This document shows, one piece after another, positions 43,132-50,732 of a DNA stretch of 64,000 nt. Each line of letters opens with the position of its first letter. Position 1 is the first letter of the stretch. This DNA is from JAOPZW01 sp963789015 (GTDB taxonomy: Bacteria; Actinomycetota; Thermoleophilia; Solirubrobacterales; Solirubrobacteraceae). The stretch lies in the NCBI GenBank assembly GCA_963789015.1, contig CAWBIU010000002.1, positions 1-64,000 on the forward strand. Reading direction: 5' to 3'. The notes under the pieces were generated by a model. That model was not told where the DNA came from. It ran no database searches and saw only the letters and a list, made by a program, of their open reading frames with translations. Made by a program: the position numbers and the translations under genes.

Positions 43132-43749
43132 ATGGGTGTCTGGCTGCTTGCGCGTCGCGCAAGGCCGGCAGCAACCGCAGTGATGGCCGTCGTGCTGATG
43201 TTCGGCGCGCCGGCGGGGGCCGACGCGGCGCAGGCCGCGGCGTCCCCGAGGGAGGCGAGCGTGGCCCGTGTCGGGCTGCTCGCGCGGGGTGTGGGGATGG
43301 GCGCCGTGCCGAGCGTGCGTGTGCGTCGTGTGCAGCGCGTGCTCGCGCGGCGCGGTTTTGATCTGGGGCCGCCGGGGGTCGATGGGCGTTTCGGCCCGTT
43401 GACCGATGGTGCGGTGCGCCGCTTTCAGCGCCGTTATGGGCTGGTCGGGGACGGGATCGTCGGGCCGCGCACGCGCCGTGTGCTGCGGCGTCTGCAGGTC
43501 CGTCAGCAGCGCGCCTTCGGCGAGCGCCGGCGGTCGGGTGGGCGCGACGGCTCCGATCGCCGGGCGCCGGCATCCAGGACGCAGTCGCCGGCGCAGTCGC
43601 CGGCGCAGCCGAGGACGGTGCCGCGGGGCGTGTCGGGCGGGCGTGATGTCACCGCGCTGGTCGTGGCGCTCGCCGCGGTCGTGCTGGCGTTGGTGGCGCT
43701 CGCGGGGTGTCGTGCGTCGCCGTTTCACCGATCCCAAGAGGAGGTCTGA
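43132..43749 (+). CDS. Secreted peptidoglycan-binding protein with C-terminal membrane helix
   Basis: A 205-residue protein from ATG 43132, with GAAGGGAG upstream. A signal peptide (ATAVMAVVLMFGAPAGADA) is followed by a PG_binding_1 domain at about 60-125 (PSVRVRRVQRVLARRGFDLG, PGVDGRFGPLTDGAVRRFQR, GLVGDGIVGPRTRRVLRRLQ). An Arg/Ser/Pro linker leads to a C-terminal helix (VTALVVALAAVVLALVALAG). It probably sits in the envelope and binds cell-wall glycan. Close spacing to the flanking genes suggests an operon with the repeat protein and the recombinase-like gene. Confidence 0.85.
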   Translation: MGVWLLARRARPAATAVMAVVLMFGAPAGADAAQAAASPREASVARVGLLARGVGMGAVPSVRVRRVQRVLARRGFDLGPPGVDGRFGPLTDGAVRRFQRRYGLVGDGIVGPRTRRVLRRLQVRQQRAFGERRRSGGRDGSDRRAPASRTQSPAQSPAQPRTVPRGVSGGRDVTALVVALAAVVLALVALAGCRASPFHRSQEEV

Positions 43750-43756
43750 GTCGCGG

Positions 43757-44653
43757 ATGAACCTGATCACGATCGATCGTGCCCTGACGCTTGAGGGCGA
43801 CAGCGCCGATCCGGACGTCGGCGCGTTTTGTGGGGAGGTGCTGGCCGCCGCGGTCAGCGACGACCCCGAGGATCCGCGCACGCGCTATCTCGTCGATGAC
43901 CCGCGCAAGCGCGCGCCGGTGTGGGTCTCCGAGCGGGAGGTCAGGCGCCGGCGGACCGATGTGCCGGCGGGGGCGCCGGTGATCGGGTATGTCAGCGTGC
44001 CGCAGGGCCCCAGCGATCGCGAGCAGGGCGCGTTCGCCGAGATCGAGGGGTTCTGTGAGGACCGGGGCTGGGAGCTTTCGGAGATCGTGCGCGACAAGGA
44101 GCTGACGCGGATGCTCGAGCGCCCCGGGCTTCAGTACGCGCTCAAGCAGATCGCCGCCGGCGAGGCGCGGGCGCTCGTCGTCAGCGACCTGCGGCGCCTG
44201 ACGCGCTCGGTGTCCGATCTCGGGGCGCTGCTTGAGTGGTTTCGCGAGGCCGACGCGACGCTCGTCGCCCTCGACCTCGGGCTTGACACGTCAAGCGCGC
44301 ACGGCGGCGACGTGACGAACACGATGATCCGCCTGGCCGAGTGGGGACGGACGCGCAGCGCGCAGCGCACCCAGGCCGGGCTGGCGCAGGTCGGCGGTGA
44401 GCGCCGGATCGCCGGGCGGCGCTCGATGGCCGAGAACCCCGAGCTGCTGGCGCGGATCGCGGCGATGCGACGCGCCGGGATGACGCTTCAGGCGATCTCC
44501 GACCAGCTCAACGACGAGCAGATCCCGACGATCCGCGGCGGCGCGCTGTGGCGACCCTCAAGCGTGCAGGCCGCGCTCGGCTACAAGCGCCCCGCCGCGC
44601 GCAGCATCAAGGACCAGCTCCCCCCAACCCACACCCACGAACAGCACAACTAA
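43757..44653 (+). CDS. Serine-recombinase-like protein lacking the catalytic serine
   Basis: A 298-residue protein from ATG 43757. After an N-terminal extension of about 70 residues comes a resolvase fold: APVIGYVSVPQGPSDREQGA, FAEIEGFCEDRGWELSEIVR, RPGLQYALKQIAAGEARALV and VSDLRRLTRSVSDLGALLEW. Normal resolvases have YxRVS with the serine nucleophile; here it reads YVSVP, so both the Arg and the Ser positions are changed. The later Arg pair (RRLTRS) is retained. The C-terminus has an HTH-like segment (GMTLQAISDQLNDEQIPTIR, WRPSSVQAALGYKR). Likely a DNA-binding regulator rather than a recombinase. It ends upstream of a strong hairpin. Confidence 0.75.
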   Translation: MNLITIDRALTLEGDSADPDVGAFCGEVLAAAVSDDPEDPRTRYLVDDPRKRAPVWVSEREVRRRRTDVPAGAPVIGYVSVPQGPSDREQGAFAEIEGFCEDRGWELSEIVRDKELTRMLERPGLQYALKQIAAGEARALVVSDLRRLTRSVSDLGALLEWFREADATLVALDLGLDTSSAHGGDVTNTMIRLAEWGRTRSAQRTQAGLAQVGGERRIAGRRSMAENPELLARIAAMRRAGMTLQAISDQLNDEQIPTIRGGALWRPSSVQAALGYKRPAARSIKDQLPPTHTHEQHN

Positions 44654-44683
44654 ACGGCGGCCCCGCCCAGGCGAGGCCCCCAC

Positions 44684-44720
44684 GGTCCCGGCCGGCCCCC
44701 CCTTCCAGCCGGCCGGGACC
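44684..44720 (+). terminator. Strong GC-rich terminator hairpin
   Basis: A perfect 13-bp inverted repeat (GGTCCCGGCCGGC / GCCGGCCGGGACC) with an 11-base loop CCCCCCTTCCA, 30 bases after the recombinase-like stop. It lacks a T tract, as often in very GC-rich actinobacteria. It probably ends the surface-protein operon. Confidence 0.7.
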
Positions 44721-44758
44721 ACGCCCCCGCGCACACGCCACGGGATAGCGTCCCGCCC

Positions 44759-44988
44759 ATGCACCGCGCGGCCGTGATCGGGGCCCTGCCCGGCGCTCCG
44801 ATCGTCACCGTGCAGAGCGCCGCGGCGCTGATCGACCGCAGCGAACAGGCCGTCAACCAGGGATCCCGAGGCTCGTGGACGCGGGCGTGCTCGCCCAGAC
44901 GACGGTGGGTCGACGCAACCGGGCGTTCGAGGCGCCCGACCTCATCGACGTGTTCACCGACCTCGAGCGACAGCCGGCAAGGCCGTGA
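44759..44988 (+). pseudogene. Fic family protein, C-terminal winged-helix fragment
   Basis: The frame reads GAPIVTVQSAAALIDRSEQA and VNQ, then after one missing base near 44866 IPRLVDAGVLAQTTVGRRNR and AFEAPDLIDVFTDLERQPAR, ending at 44988. This is the C-terminal HTH of actinobacterial Fic/DOC proteins (…AGIL.P….RNRAFEA..V…FT.LERQLA). The catalytic Fic core with HPFxxGNGR is absent upstream, so only the tail survives. Confidence 0.6.
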
Positions 44989-45301
44989 TCAGGCCTGAAG
45001 CTCGCGTTCGGCGCGTAGCCAGTGGGCTTCAGGCCCTCCGGGCGCGCCCTCCATGGCCAGGTAGTACGCCCGCATGCGGATTCGTTCCTCGGTGCGTGGA
45101 GTGGCGAGCCGCGGCATCCCCATCGAGCTCGCCGAGGCGCTGCGCCCACGCGCGGGCGCCGCCGTTGCGACGCATCGCGCTCCACAGCGCGGTCAGGTCC
45201 CGGGCGGCGAGCTCGGAGCGGCTCGGCATCCGACCCAAGTCTGCGACGACCGGCGCGAGCGTCGTGGCGATCGTCTGCTCATCCCACTTGCGGAGTCCCA
45301 T
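44989..45301 (-). pseudogene. Homing-endonuclease-associated-repeat-like protein with DUF2934-like tail, frameshifted
   Basis: From ATG 45301 the minus frame reads MGLRKWDEQTIATTLAPVVA, DLGRMPSRSELAARDLTALW and AMRRNGGARAWAQRLG, the pattern of the short W..I...L......GR.P...EL repeats that accompany HNH homing endonucleases. After a frame shift near 45125 the tail is ATPRTEERIRMRAYYLAMEG, APGGPEAHWLRAERELQA, similar to DUF2934. The stop overlaps the Fic fragment's region convergently. Function unknown. Confidence 0.5.
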
Positions 45302-45630
45302 GCCGGCCGAAGGTAGCCATCGGTCACCACGGTTCAGCGATGGCCGGTACGAAATTGCAACCGAGACAGCGCAAATAGCGGCAAAACACGAGCACCGACT
45401 TCCGCTTGGTGGAGAGGGATCGCTGACCCGATACGGCGGAGGAAGCACGGTGGGAAGCGCACGGTCGGCGGCGATGCGGGCTTGCGTGGAAGCCCATCGT
45501 GCCCCCGGCACGCTGGCGCGCAACCGGAGATACGGCAGGACGACCACGGCAATACGGCAATCCTGCTGATGGCGGGCGCCCGGCGCGTCCGTAGCGTCCG
45601 CGGCGTCAACCGATCCGAAAGGACCCTTCG
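45302..45630. other. Intergenic region without a recognisable gene
   Basis: About 330 bases of lower GC content than average (for example AATTGCAACCGAGACAGCGC near 45355). It contains the upstream region of the DUF4242 gene; the ribosome-binding site is GAAAGGA at 45618-45624. No RNA gene was recognised. Confidence 0.45.
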
Positions 45631-45915
45631 ATGCCCACCTACATGATCGAGCGCGAGATCCCCGGCGCGTCGCAGCTGACCGACGAGGAGCTCCGCGGCA
45701 TCACCTCGACCTCGAACAAGGCCGTCGACGGCCTCAAGCGCCCGTACACCTGGCGCCACAGCTACGTCGCCGGCGACAAGATCTACTGCATCCACGACGC
45801 CGAGAGCGCCGACGTCATCCTCGAGCACGCCCGCTCCGGCGGCTTCCCGGCGAACCTCGTTGCGGAGGTCACGGCGGTCTTCGACAGCACCGGCCCCCGG
45901 TCCCTGCCGGAGTAG
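45631..45915 (+). CDS. DUF4242 family protein
   Basis: A 94-residue protein from ATG 45631 (MPTYMIEREIPGASQLTDEE). The family pattern is clear: YMIEREIPGA, TWRHSYVAGDKIYCIHDAES and ILEHARSGGFPANLVAEV. DUF4242 proteins are small ferredoxin-like proteins; a Streptomyces member (SCO4226) binds nickel. It precedes the giant LuxR-type regulator by 18 bases and may be co-transcribed with it. Confidence 0.9.
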   Translation: MPTYMIEREIPGASQLTDEELRGITSTSNKAVDGLKRPYTWRHSYVAGDKIYCIHDAESADVILEHARSGGFPANLVAEVTAVFDSTGPRSLPE

Positions 45916-45933
45916 CCGACGTAGGATCGGCCG

Positions 45934-48849
45934 GTGTTGATCGGCCGGGAACGCGAACGGGCGCGGCTGCGTGCCGCGCTCGAGAGCGCCGCCGCCGGGA
46001 GCGGCGGGCTGTTGCTCCTCTCCGGCGAGGCAGGGGTCGGCAAGACCCGGCTCGCCGAGGAGGCGCTCGGCGACGGCGGCGCGCGCCTCCTCCGGGGCGC
46101 CGCGACACCCGCCGGCTCGCCCTACGGCCCGGTCGTCGGGGCCCTCCGGGAGTACCTGCGCTCCGTCCCGGACGGCCTCGACGGCTGCGGCCCCCTGCGA
46201 GCCCAGCTCGCCGCGCTGCTCCCAGAGCTCGGCGACGCGCGCACCAGCGCCGACCGCGCCACGCTCCTCGAGGCGATCCGCTGCGCGCTCGCCACGGTCG
46301 TTGCAGAGAAACCAGCCGCGGTTCTTCTCGACGACCTCCAGTGGTCCGACGAGGCCACGGTCGAGCTGCTCGCGGCGCTCGCCGTCCCGCTCCGCGATCT
46401 CCCGCTGCTCGTCGTCGCCGTCTACCGGTCCGACGAGATCCCGCGCACCCATTCGCTGCGCCGCCTGCGCCACGACCTCCGCAGGGACCGCGCGCTCGAG
46501 GAGCTCACCCTCGACCCGCTCGACGCGGAGCAGACGGCCGAACTCCTCGCCGAACTGACCGGTTCACCTCCGAGCCCCCGTCTCGCCCGGCTCCTGCACG
46601 ACCGCACGGGGGGCACCCCGTTCTTCATCGAGGAGCTGACCGCGGCGCTGCAGGACGCCGGCCGTCTGACGCCGGGCGCGCAGGGGCTCGATCTCGCGCT
46701 CGACAGCGACGTGCCGCTGCCCGCGACGGTCCGCGACGCCGTGCTCGTCCAGACCGCGCGGCTCACCGACGACGGCCAGGCGGCCGCGGAGGCGGCGTCC
46801 GTCGCCGGCGCGCGCATGGACCTCGAGGTCCTCGCTGGGATCGCGAGCGAGCGGGCGATCGCCGAGCTGCTCGCCGCCGGCCTCATCGTCGAGACCCAGG
46901 ACGGCGAAGCGAGGTTCCGTCATCCGCTCGTCCGCGACGCGGTCTACGAGGGCGTCCCGTGGCTGCGCCGGCGGGCGCTGCATCGCGAGATCGCCGAGGA
47001 GCTGACCCGCGCGAACGGTGATCCCGGCGAGGTGGCCGGCCACTGGCTCGCAGCCCGCGACTCGGCGCGCGCGCTCGAGGCCCTGCGCCAGGCGATCGCC
47101 GACCGCGCCGCGGTCCACGCCTACCGCGACGCGACCCGCCTGGGGCGGGAGGCCTTCGAGATCTGGCCCGAGGGCGAGCGCGCCGCCGAGCGCGTCCGAG
47201 CGCTCGAGCAGCACGCCCGCTGCGCCGAGCTGGCCGGCGACCTTACCGAGGCCGCCCTCGCCCAGCGCGACGTCGTGGCCGCCCGCCGGACTTCGGGCGC
47301 AGGCCGCGCTCTGGCCGACGCCGAACGCCGGATGGCGACGATCTACGACCTGCAGGGTGACCGCGAGCGCGGCCTCGCCGCGCGCCGGGTCGCCGCCGAG
47401 GCGTTCGCGGCCAACGACCTGCCGGGCGAGGCGGCGGCCGAGCGGCTGATCATCGCCGCCTACCTGCAGGCGTCCGGCGCGCACGACGAGGCGAGCGCCG
47501 TCGCGGCGACGGCGCGCGACGAGGCGCGGCGCTCGGAGCGCGCCGACCTGCAGGCGAGATCGCTGGGCCTGGAGGGTGTCGCGCGCGCCAAGCGCGGCGA
47601 CTACGAGGAGGGCCTGGCGAGCATCCGAGAGGGCCTGTCGCTGGCGCTCGAGCGCGAGCTCACCGGGGTCGCGGCCGAGATCTACCAGCGTCTCGGCACG
47701 GCCAAGGAGATCAGCGGCGACTACGCCGGTGCCCGCACCGCGCTCGACACGGCCCTCGGCCTGTGCGACCCGGCGGATCACGGGCTCAACCACACGTGCG
47801 TGAGCTGCCTGGCCTACGTCCTGCGCGAGCTCGGCGAGTGGGACGAGGCGCAGCGGATCTGCGAGGAGCTGATCGCATCCGGCTCGCCCGCGCATGACAC
47901 GCTGGTCGCGGACGGCGTCCTCGGCGCCATCGAAGTGTGGCGCGGCCACGGCCGGCGCGGGGTCGCGCTGCTGACGCGATGCCTCGAGACGGCGGCGCGC
48001 CTGAGCGTGGTCTCGATGCACTGCGACAGCGCGGCGGCGCTCGCCTGGCTCGCCGCGCGAGAGGGGGACGCGGTGCGAGCCGAGGGGCACTGCCGCACCG
48101 TCCTCGAGCGATGGGAGCGCAGCCAGGACAACCACTACGCGGTCTGGGGCCTGCGCTGGTCGGCCGGGTGGCTGGCGGGCGCCGGGCACCGCGACCTGGC
48201 CCGCGCGTGCACGGAGGCGCTCTCGTCGATCGCCGTGTCGGCGGGGCACGACGAGGCGCTGGCGGCGCTGGCGTGCGCCATCGCCGAGACGGCGCTGGCC
48301 GACGGCGAAGCGGACGTCGCGGCGGCTCAGTTCGCCCGCGCCGCGGACCTGCACGGCGGTCTGAGGATCCCGTTCGAGCGCGCCCAGATCCAGCTCCGCG
48401 CCGCCGCGGCGCTCGCGGCGACGGGCGAGCGCGACGCCGCGCTCGACCAGCTCGCCCAGGCTCATCGGACGGCGACCGGGCTTGGCGCCCGCCCACTGGC
48501 CGCCGACGCCGCCTCGGCCGTTGCCGCGCTCGGCGTGTCCGTGGCCGACCACCTCGGCCGGCGCGCCGCGGCGGATCACCAGGCCGCCGGGCTGTCACGC
48601 CGTGAGGTCGAGGTCGTCCGTCTCGTCGCGCGCGGCCTCACGAACCGCGAGATCGCCACCGGACTGGTGGTGAGCACGCGCACCGTGGACATGCACGTTC
48701 GCAACATCCTGACCAAGCTCGAGAGCCGCACCCGCACCGAGGCCGCCGCGCGGGCGGCAGACCTCGGGCTGCTGGAGACCGCCGCGGGGTTGAGCCCGGA
48801 GCGTCGGCCGACGGGGAGCGAGGCAGCACCCCATTTCGGCGGGGGCTGA
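45934..48849 (+). CDS. Large ATP-binding LuxR-type regulator (LAL family)
   Basis: A 971-residue protein from GTG 45934. The N-terminal AAA/STAND ATPase has Walker A LLSGEAGVGKTRLAEEALG near residue 30 and Walker B-like VLLDDLQWSDEATVELL near 130. A middle region of about 500 residues has TPR-like helices. The C-terminal LuxR HTH is LSRREVEVVRLVARGLTNRE and IATGLVVSTRTVDMHVRNIL. LAL proteins are pathway-specific activators in actinobacteria. Targets unknown; DUF4242 lies upstream and a lipoprotein gene convergently downstream. Confidence 0.9.
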   Translation: MLIGRERERARLRAALESAAAGSGGLLLLSGEAGVGKTRLAEEALGDGGARLLRGAATPAGSPYGPVVGALREYLRSVPDGLDGCGPLRAQLAALLPELGDARTSADRATLLEAIRCALATVVAEKPAAVLLDDLQWSDEATVELLAALAVPLRDLPLLVVAVYRSDEIPRTHSLRRLRHDLRRDRALEELTLDPLDAEQTAELLAELTGSPPSPRLARLLHDRTGGTPFFIEELTAALQDAGRLTPGAQGLDLALDSDVPLPATVRDAVLVQTARLTDDGQAAAEAASVAGARMDLEVLAGIASERAIAELLAAGLIVETQDGEARFRHPLVRDAVYEGVPWLRRRALHREIAEELTRANGDPGEVAGHWLAARDSARALEALRQAIADRAAVHAYRDATRLGREAFEIWPEGERAAERVRALEQHARCAELAGDLTEAALAQRDVVAARRTSGAGRALADAERRMATIYDLQGDRERGLAARRVAAEAFAANDLPGEAAAERLIIAAYLQASGAHDEASAVAATARDEARRSERADLQARSLGLEGVARAKRGDYEEGLASIREGLSLALERELTGVAAEIYQRLGTAKEISGDYAGARTALDTALGLCDPADHGLNHTCVSCLAYVLRELGEWDEAQRICEELIASGSPAHDTLVADGVLGAIEVWRGHGRRGVALLTRCLETAARLSVVSMHCDSAAALAWLAAREGDAVRAEGHCRTVLERWERSQDNHYAVWGLRWSAGWLAGAGHRDLARACTEALSSIAVSAGHDEALAALACAIAETALADGEADVAAAQFARAADLHGGLRIPFERAQIQLRAAAALAATGERDAALDQLAQAHRTATGLGARPLAADAASAVAALGVSVADHLGRRAAADHQAAGLSRREVEVVRLVARGLTNREIATGLVVSTRTVDMHVRNILTKLESRTRTEAAARAADLGLLETAAGLSPERRPTGSEAAPHFGGG

Positions 48850-48888
48850 CGCCGAGGCACAGGAACGCAGGAGCCTGAGCCCCGAACG

Positions 48889-49149
48889 TCACTTGCCGTC
48901 GGTGGCGTCCTCCGCCTTGCTCTTCGCGTCCTTCGCGGCATCCCGTGCCTTGCTGCCGGCCCCCTCCGCGGAGTCCTTCGCCTCGTTCCCGGCCTTCTCT
49001 GCCTTGTCCTTCGCCTTCCCCGCGGCGTCCTCGCCCTGACTCTTGACCTGGTCGGCACCCGACTTGACGTCCTCCTCGCCGCACGCGGTCGCTGCGGTCA
49101 GTGAAGCGGCCGCCAGCATCGCTGCGGCGGCGCGTCGGAATCTCAGCAT
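48889..49149 (-). CDS. Small lipoprotein with LEA-like Lys/Ala/Asp repeats
   Basis: An 86-residue protein from ATG 49149. The signal peptide with lipobox (AAAAMLAAASLTAATACG) predicts acylation at the Cys of TAATAC. The mature part consists of 11-mer-like charged repeats (KAKDKAEKAGNEAKDSAEGA, GSKARDAAKDAKSKAEDATD), similar to LEA and YtxH-like proteins. It is likely an envelope stress or spacing protein. A GAGGAGGCC stretch lies just upstream of the start. Confidence 0.75.
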   Translation of the reverse strand: MLRFRRAAAAMLAAASLTAATACGEEDVKSGADQVKSQGEDAAGKAKDKAEKAGNEAKDSAEGAGSKARDAAKDAKSKAEDATDGK

Positions 49150-49268
49150 CTGTGGCCTCCTCGGGAGCGATCGGTCCGGCCGTCGTACCCGGAGCGAGAC
49201 GGCGTCGCACGAACCCGGGTCGCGGCGCCGCTCGGCGCCTGCGGGTCGGCACGACGGAGACGGTTGCG

Positions 49269-49592
49269 ATGCGTCTGCTCTCGGCGCTCGCCGGGCTGGC
49301 CGACTCGGTCGCGCAAAGCGGGACGGCGGTGGCCGCCGTCATCGCCGACCGCAACTTCCATCGGGCGGTCGACAGCCTCGGGGCGAACGCTACGGCCCAG
49401 CGCGCGCTCGCCGCGATCTGGGACCGTCTCGTCCTCGCCGAGGTACACGGGATCTGGTCGGCGCCGCCGGTGACCGCGCCGCATGGCCCGCTCCTGGCGG
49501 CGGTCGCGGCAGGGAACGACAACGAGGCGGCCGAGCTCGCACGCGAGCACGTGTCTGCCGGCCTGACGCGGACCCGGGCGCCTTCGTTCTGA
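49269..49592 (+). CDS. Orphan FCD-type (GntR/FadR C-terminal) domain
   Basis: A 107-residue frame from ATG 49269 reads ALAGLADSVAQSGTAVAAVI, ADRNFHRAVDSLGANATAQR, ALAAIWDRLVLAEVHGIWSA and LLAAVAAGNDNEAAELAREH. The H (FHRAV), R (AQRAL..W) and late His (REHV) fit the metal-binding all-helical FCD domain of FadR-type GntR regulators. The N-terminal winged HTH is not found upstream, so this is a truncated gene or a free ligand-binding domain. Divergent to the lipoprotein gene. Confidence 0.6.
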   Translation: MRLLSALAGLADSVAQSGTAVAAVIADRNFHRAVDSLGANATAQRALAAIWDRLVLAEVHGIWSAPPVTAPHGPLLAAVAAGNDNEAAELAREHVSAGLTRTRAPSF

Positions 49593-49630
49593 TCCGGCGC
49601 GTGCGACCGGAGCGTCACCGCGGCGGGGTG

Positions 49631-50551
49631 TCAGCCCGGCGGCGGGACCCAGGCCGGGTCGATCGGCTGGTCGAACGCGATGTGGACGTTGTCCTGCGTG
49701 GCCGCGTCGCTGAAGTACCCCGGGGACCCGATCACGAACGGGCTGCCGACCTCGTCCGGCCGGATCGTCGGGTCGAGCGCCTGGAGGCCTGCGGCGACCT
49801 CGCGTGCGGTGAGGCTTGCGGCGCTGACCGGGACGCCGTCGATCACCGCGACGTCGGCGCCGCGCCCGAGCCAGTGGTTGGAGATGGAGCCGCCGGCGGT
49901 GAACTGCGCATGGTCGCTGCACATCGCGCTCACGACGATCACGTGCGCGTCGGCGATCCGCCGGAGCACCTCGACGAGGCGCGGGTCGATCCGGCCCGCG
50001 CGCAGGTCGGCGATGCCCTCGGCGTCGAACGCGACCCGCGGGTTGGAGATCAGTGCCAGCGTCTCGGGGCTCGGCGGGCCGCCCGTGCCCTCGACGCCGA
50101 ACTGCGCCGGGTTGATGCGGGGCCGGCCCGCAGGCGCTGCGGACGGCGCTGAAGCGGCGGGCGGCGCGGCGGACGGCGGCGCGCTGACGCGCGTGGAGAC
50201 GACCGCCGAGCGCGCGAGGATCCGCCCGCCGCGGCGCAGCAGCGCGCGGAATCGCCGCGTGCTTCCCGCCCGCGCGGAGACCGGACACGCCAGCCGCGCG
50301 CTGCGTCCCGCCAGACGCTTTGTCTTCACCGTCTTCCAGCGCCCGGCCGTGCGCTCCTGAAGCACCACGGTCGCGCGCAGCGTCCGGCTCACCGAGACCG
50401 TGACACGGCATGTCGCACCGGCCACCGACGACGCCGGCGCCGTGATCCGCACCGACAGCGCGCGGGCGCCCGGCGACGGCGCCGCCAACGCGCCGGCGAG
50501 CCCCGCGGTCAGTGCCACCGCGACGACGCGCATCGCCGGCCTGTTCGTCAC
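49631..50551 (-). CDS. Secreted protein with M15-like (D-Ala-D-Ala peptidase) C-terminal domain
   Basis: About 306 residues from GTG 50551 (ATG 50533 also possible). A signal peptide (MRVVAVALTAGLAGALAAPS) is followed by an Ig-like beta domain (SVRITAPASSVAGATCRVTV, RFRALLRRGGRIL), a Pro/Ala linker, and a C-terminal domain with VIVVSAMCSDHAQFTAGGSI, SNHWLGRGADVAVIDGVPV. The S-x-H and GRGAD pattern resembles zinc-binding M15 peptidases acting on peptidoglycan, but not all ligands can be assigned, so activity is uncertain. A truncated copy of its 3' end lies at 31630-31890. Confidence 0.75.
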   Translation of the reverse strand: MTNRPAMRVVAVALTAGLAGALAAPSPGARALSVRITAPASSVAGATCRVTVSVSRTLRATVVLQERTAGRWKTVKTKRLAGRSARLACPVSARAGSTRRFRALLRRGGRILARSAVVSTRVSAPPSAAPPAASAPSAAPAGRPRINPAQFGVEGTGGPPSPETLALISNPRVAFDAEGIADLRAGRIDPRLVEVLRRIADAHVIVVSAMCSDHAQFTAGGSISNHWLGRGADVAVIDGVPVSAASLTAREVAAGLQALDPTIRPDEVGSPFVIGSPGYFSDAATQDNVHIAFDQPIDPAWVPPPG

Positions 50552-50732
50552 ATCGACCCCCCGAGCGCCCCGGCCATCGCGGCCGGGCACGCGCCGACGC
50601 TATCACCGTGCGGCCGCGCATCGGAGGACGCGCCTGTGCGTGACCGAAGGCCGAGAAACCGGCGGAGCCTCGCTGCACCCTCCCGCTGAGATCTCGCTCC
50701 CTCCCGCCGTGCGAGCACGTACGTTTGGCCGC

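Noticed and set aside
39790..43881. A 1363-codon open frame on the minus strand across the repeat-protein gene
   Set aside because: It is the antisense of tandem repeats with high GC; its Arg/His/Pro repeat text has no domain, and the plus strand has a signal peptide, membrane anchor and sensible repeats.
46564..48579. A 671-codon minus-strand frame opposite the LAL regulator
   Set aside because: Shadow composition (Gly/Arg/Val), no recognisable motif.
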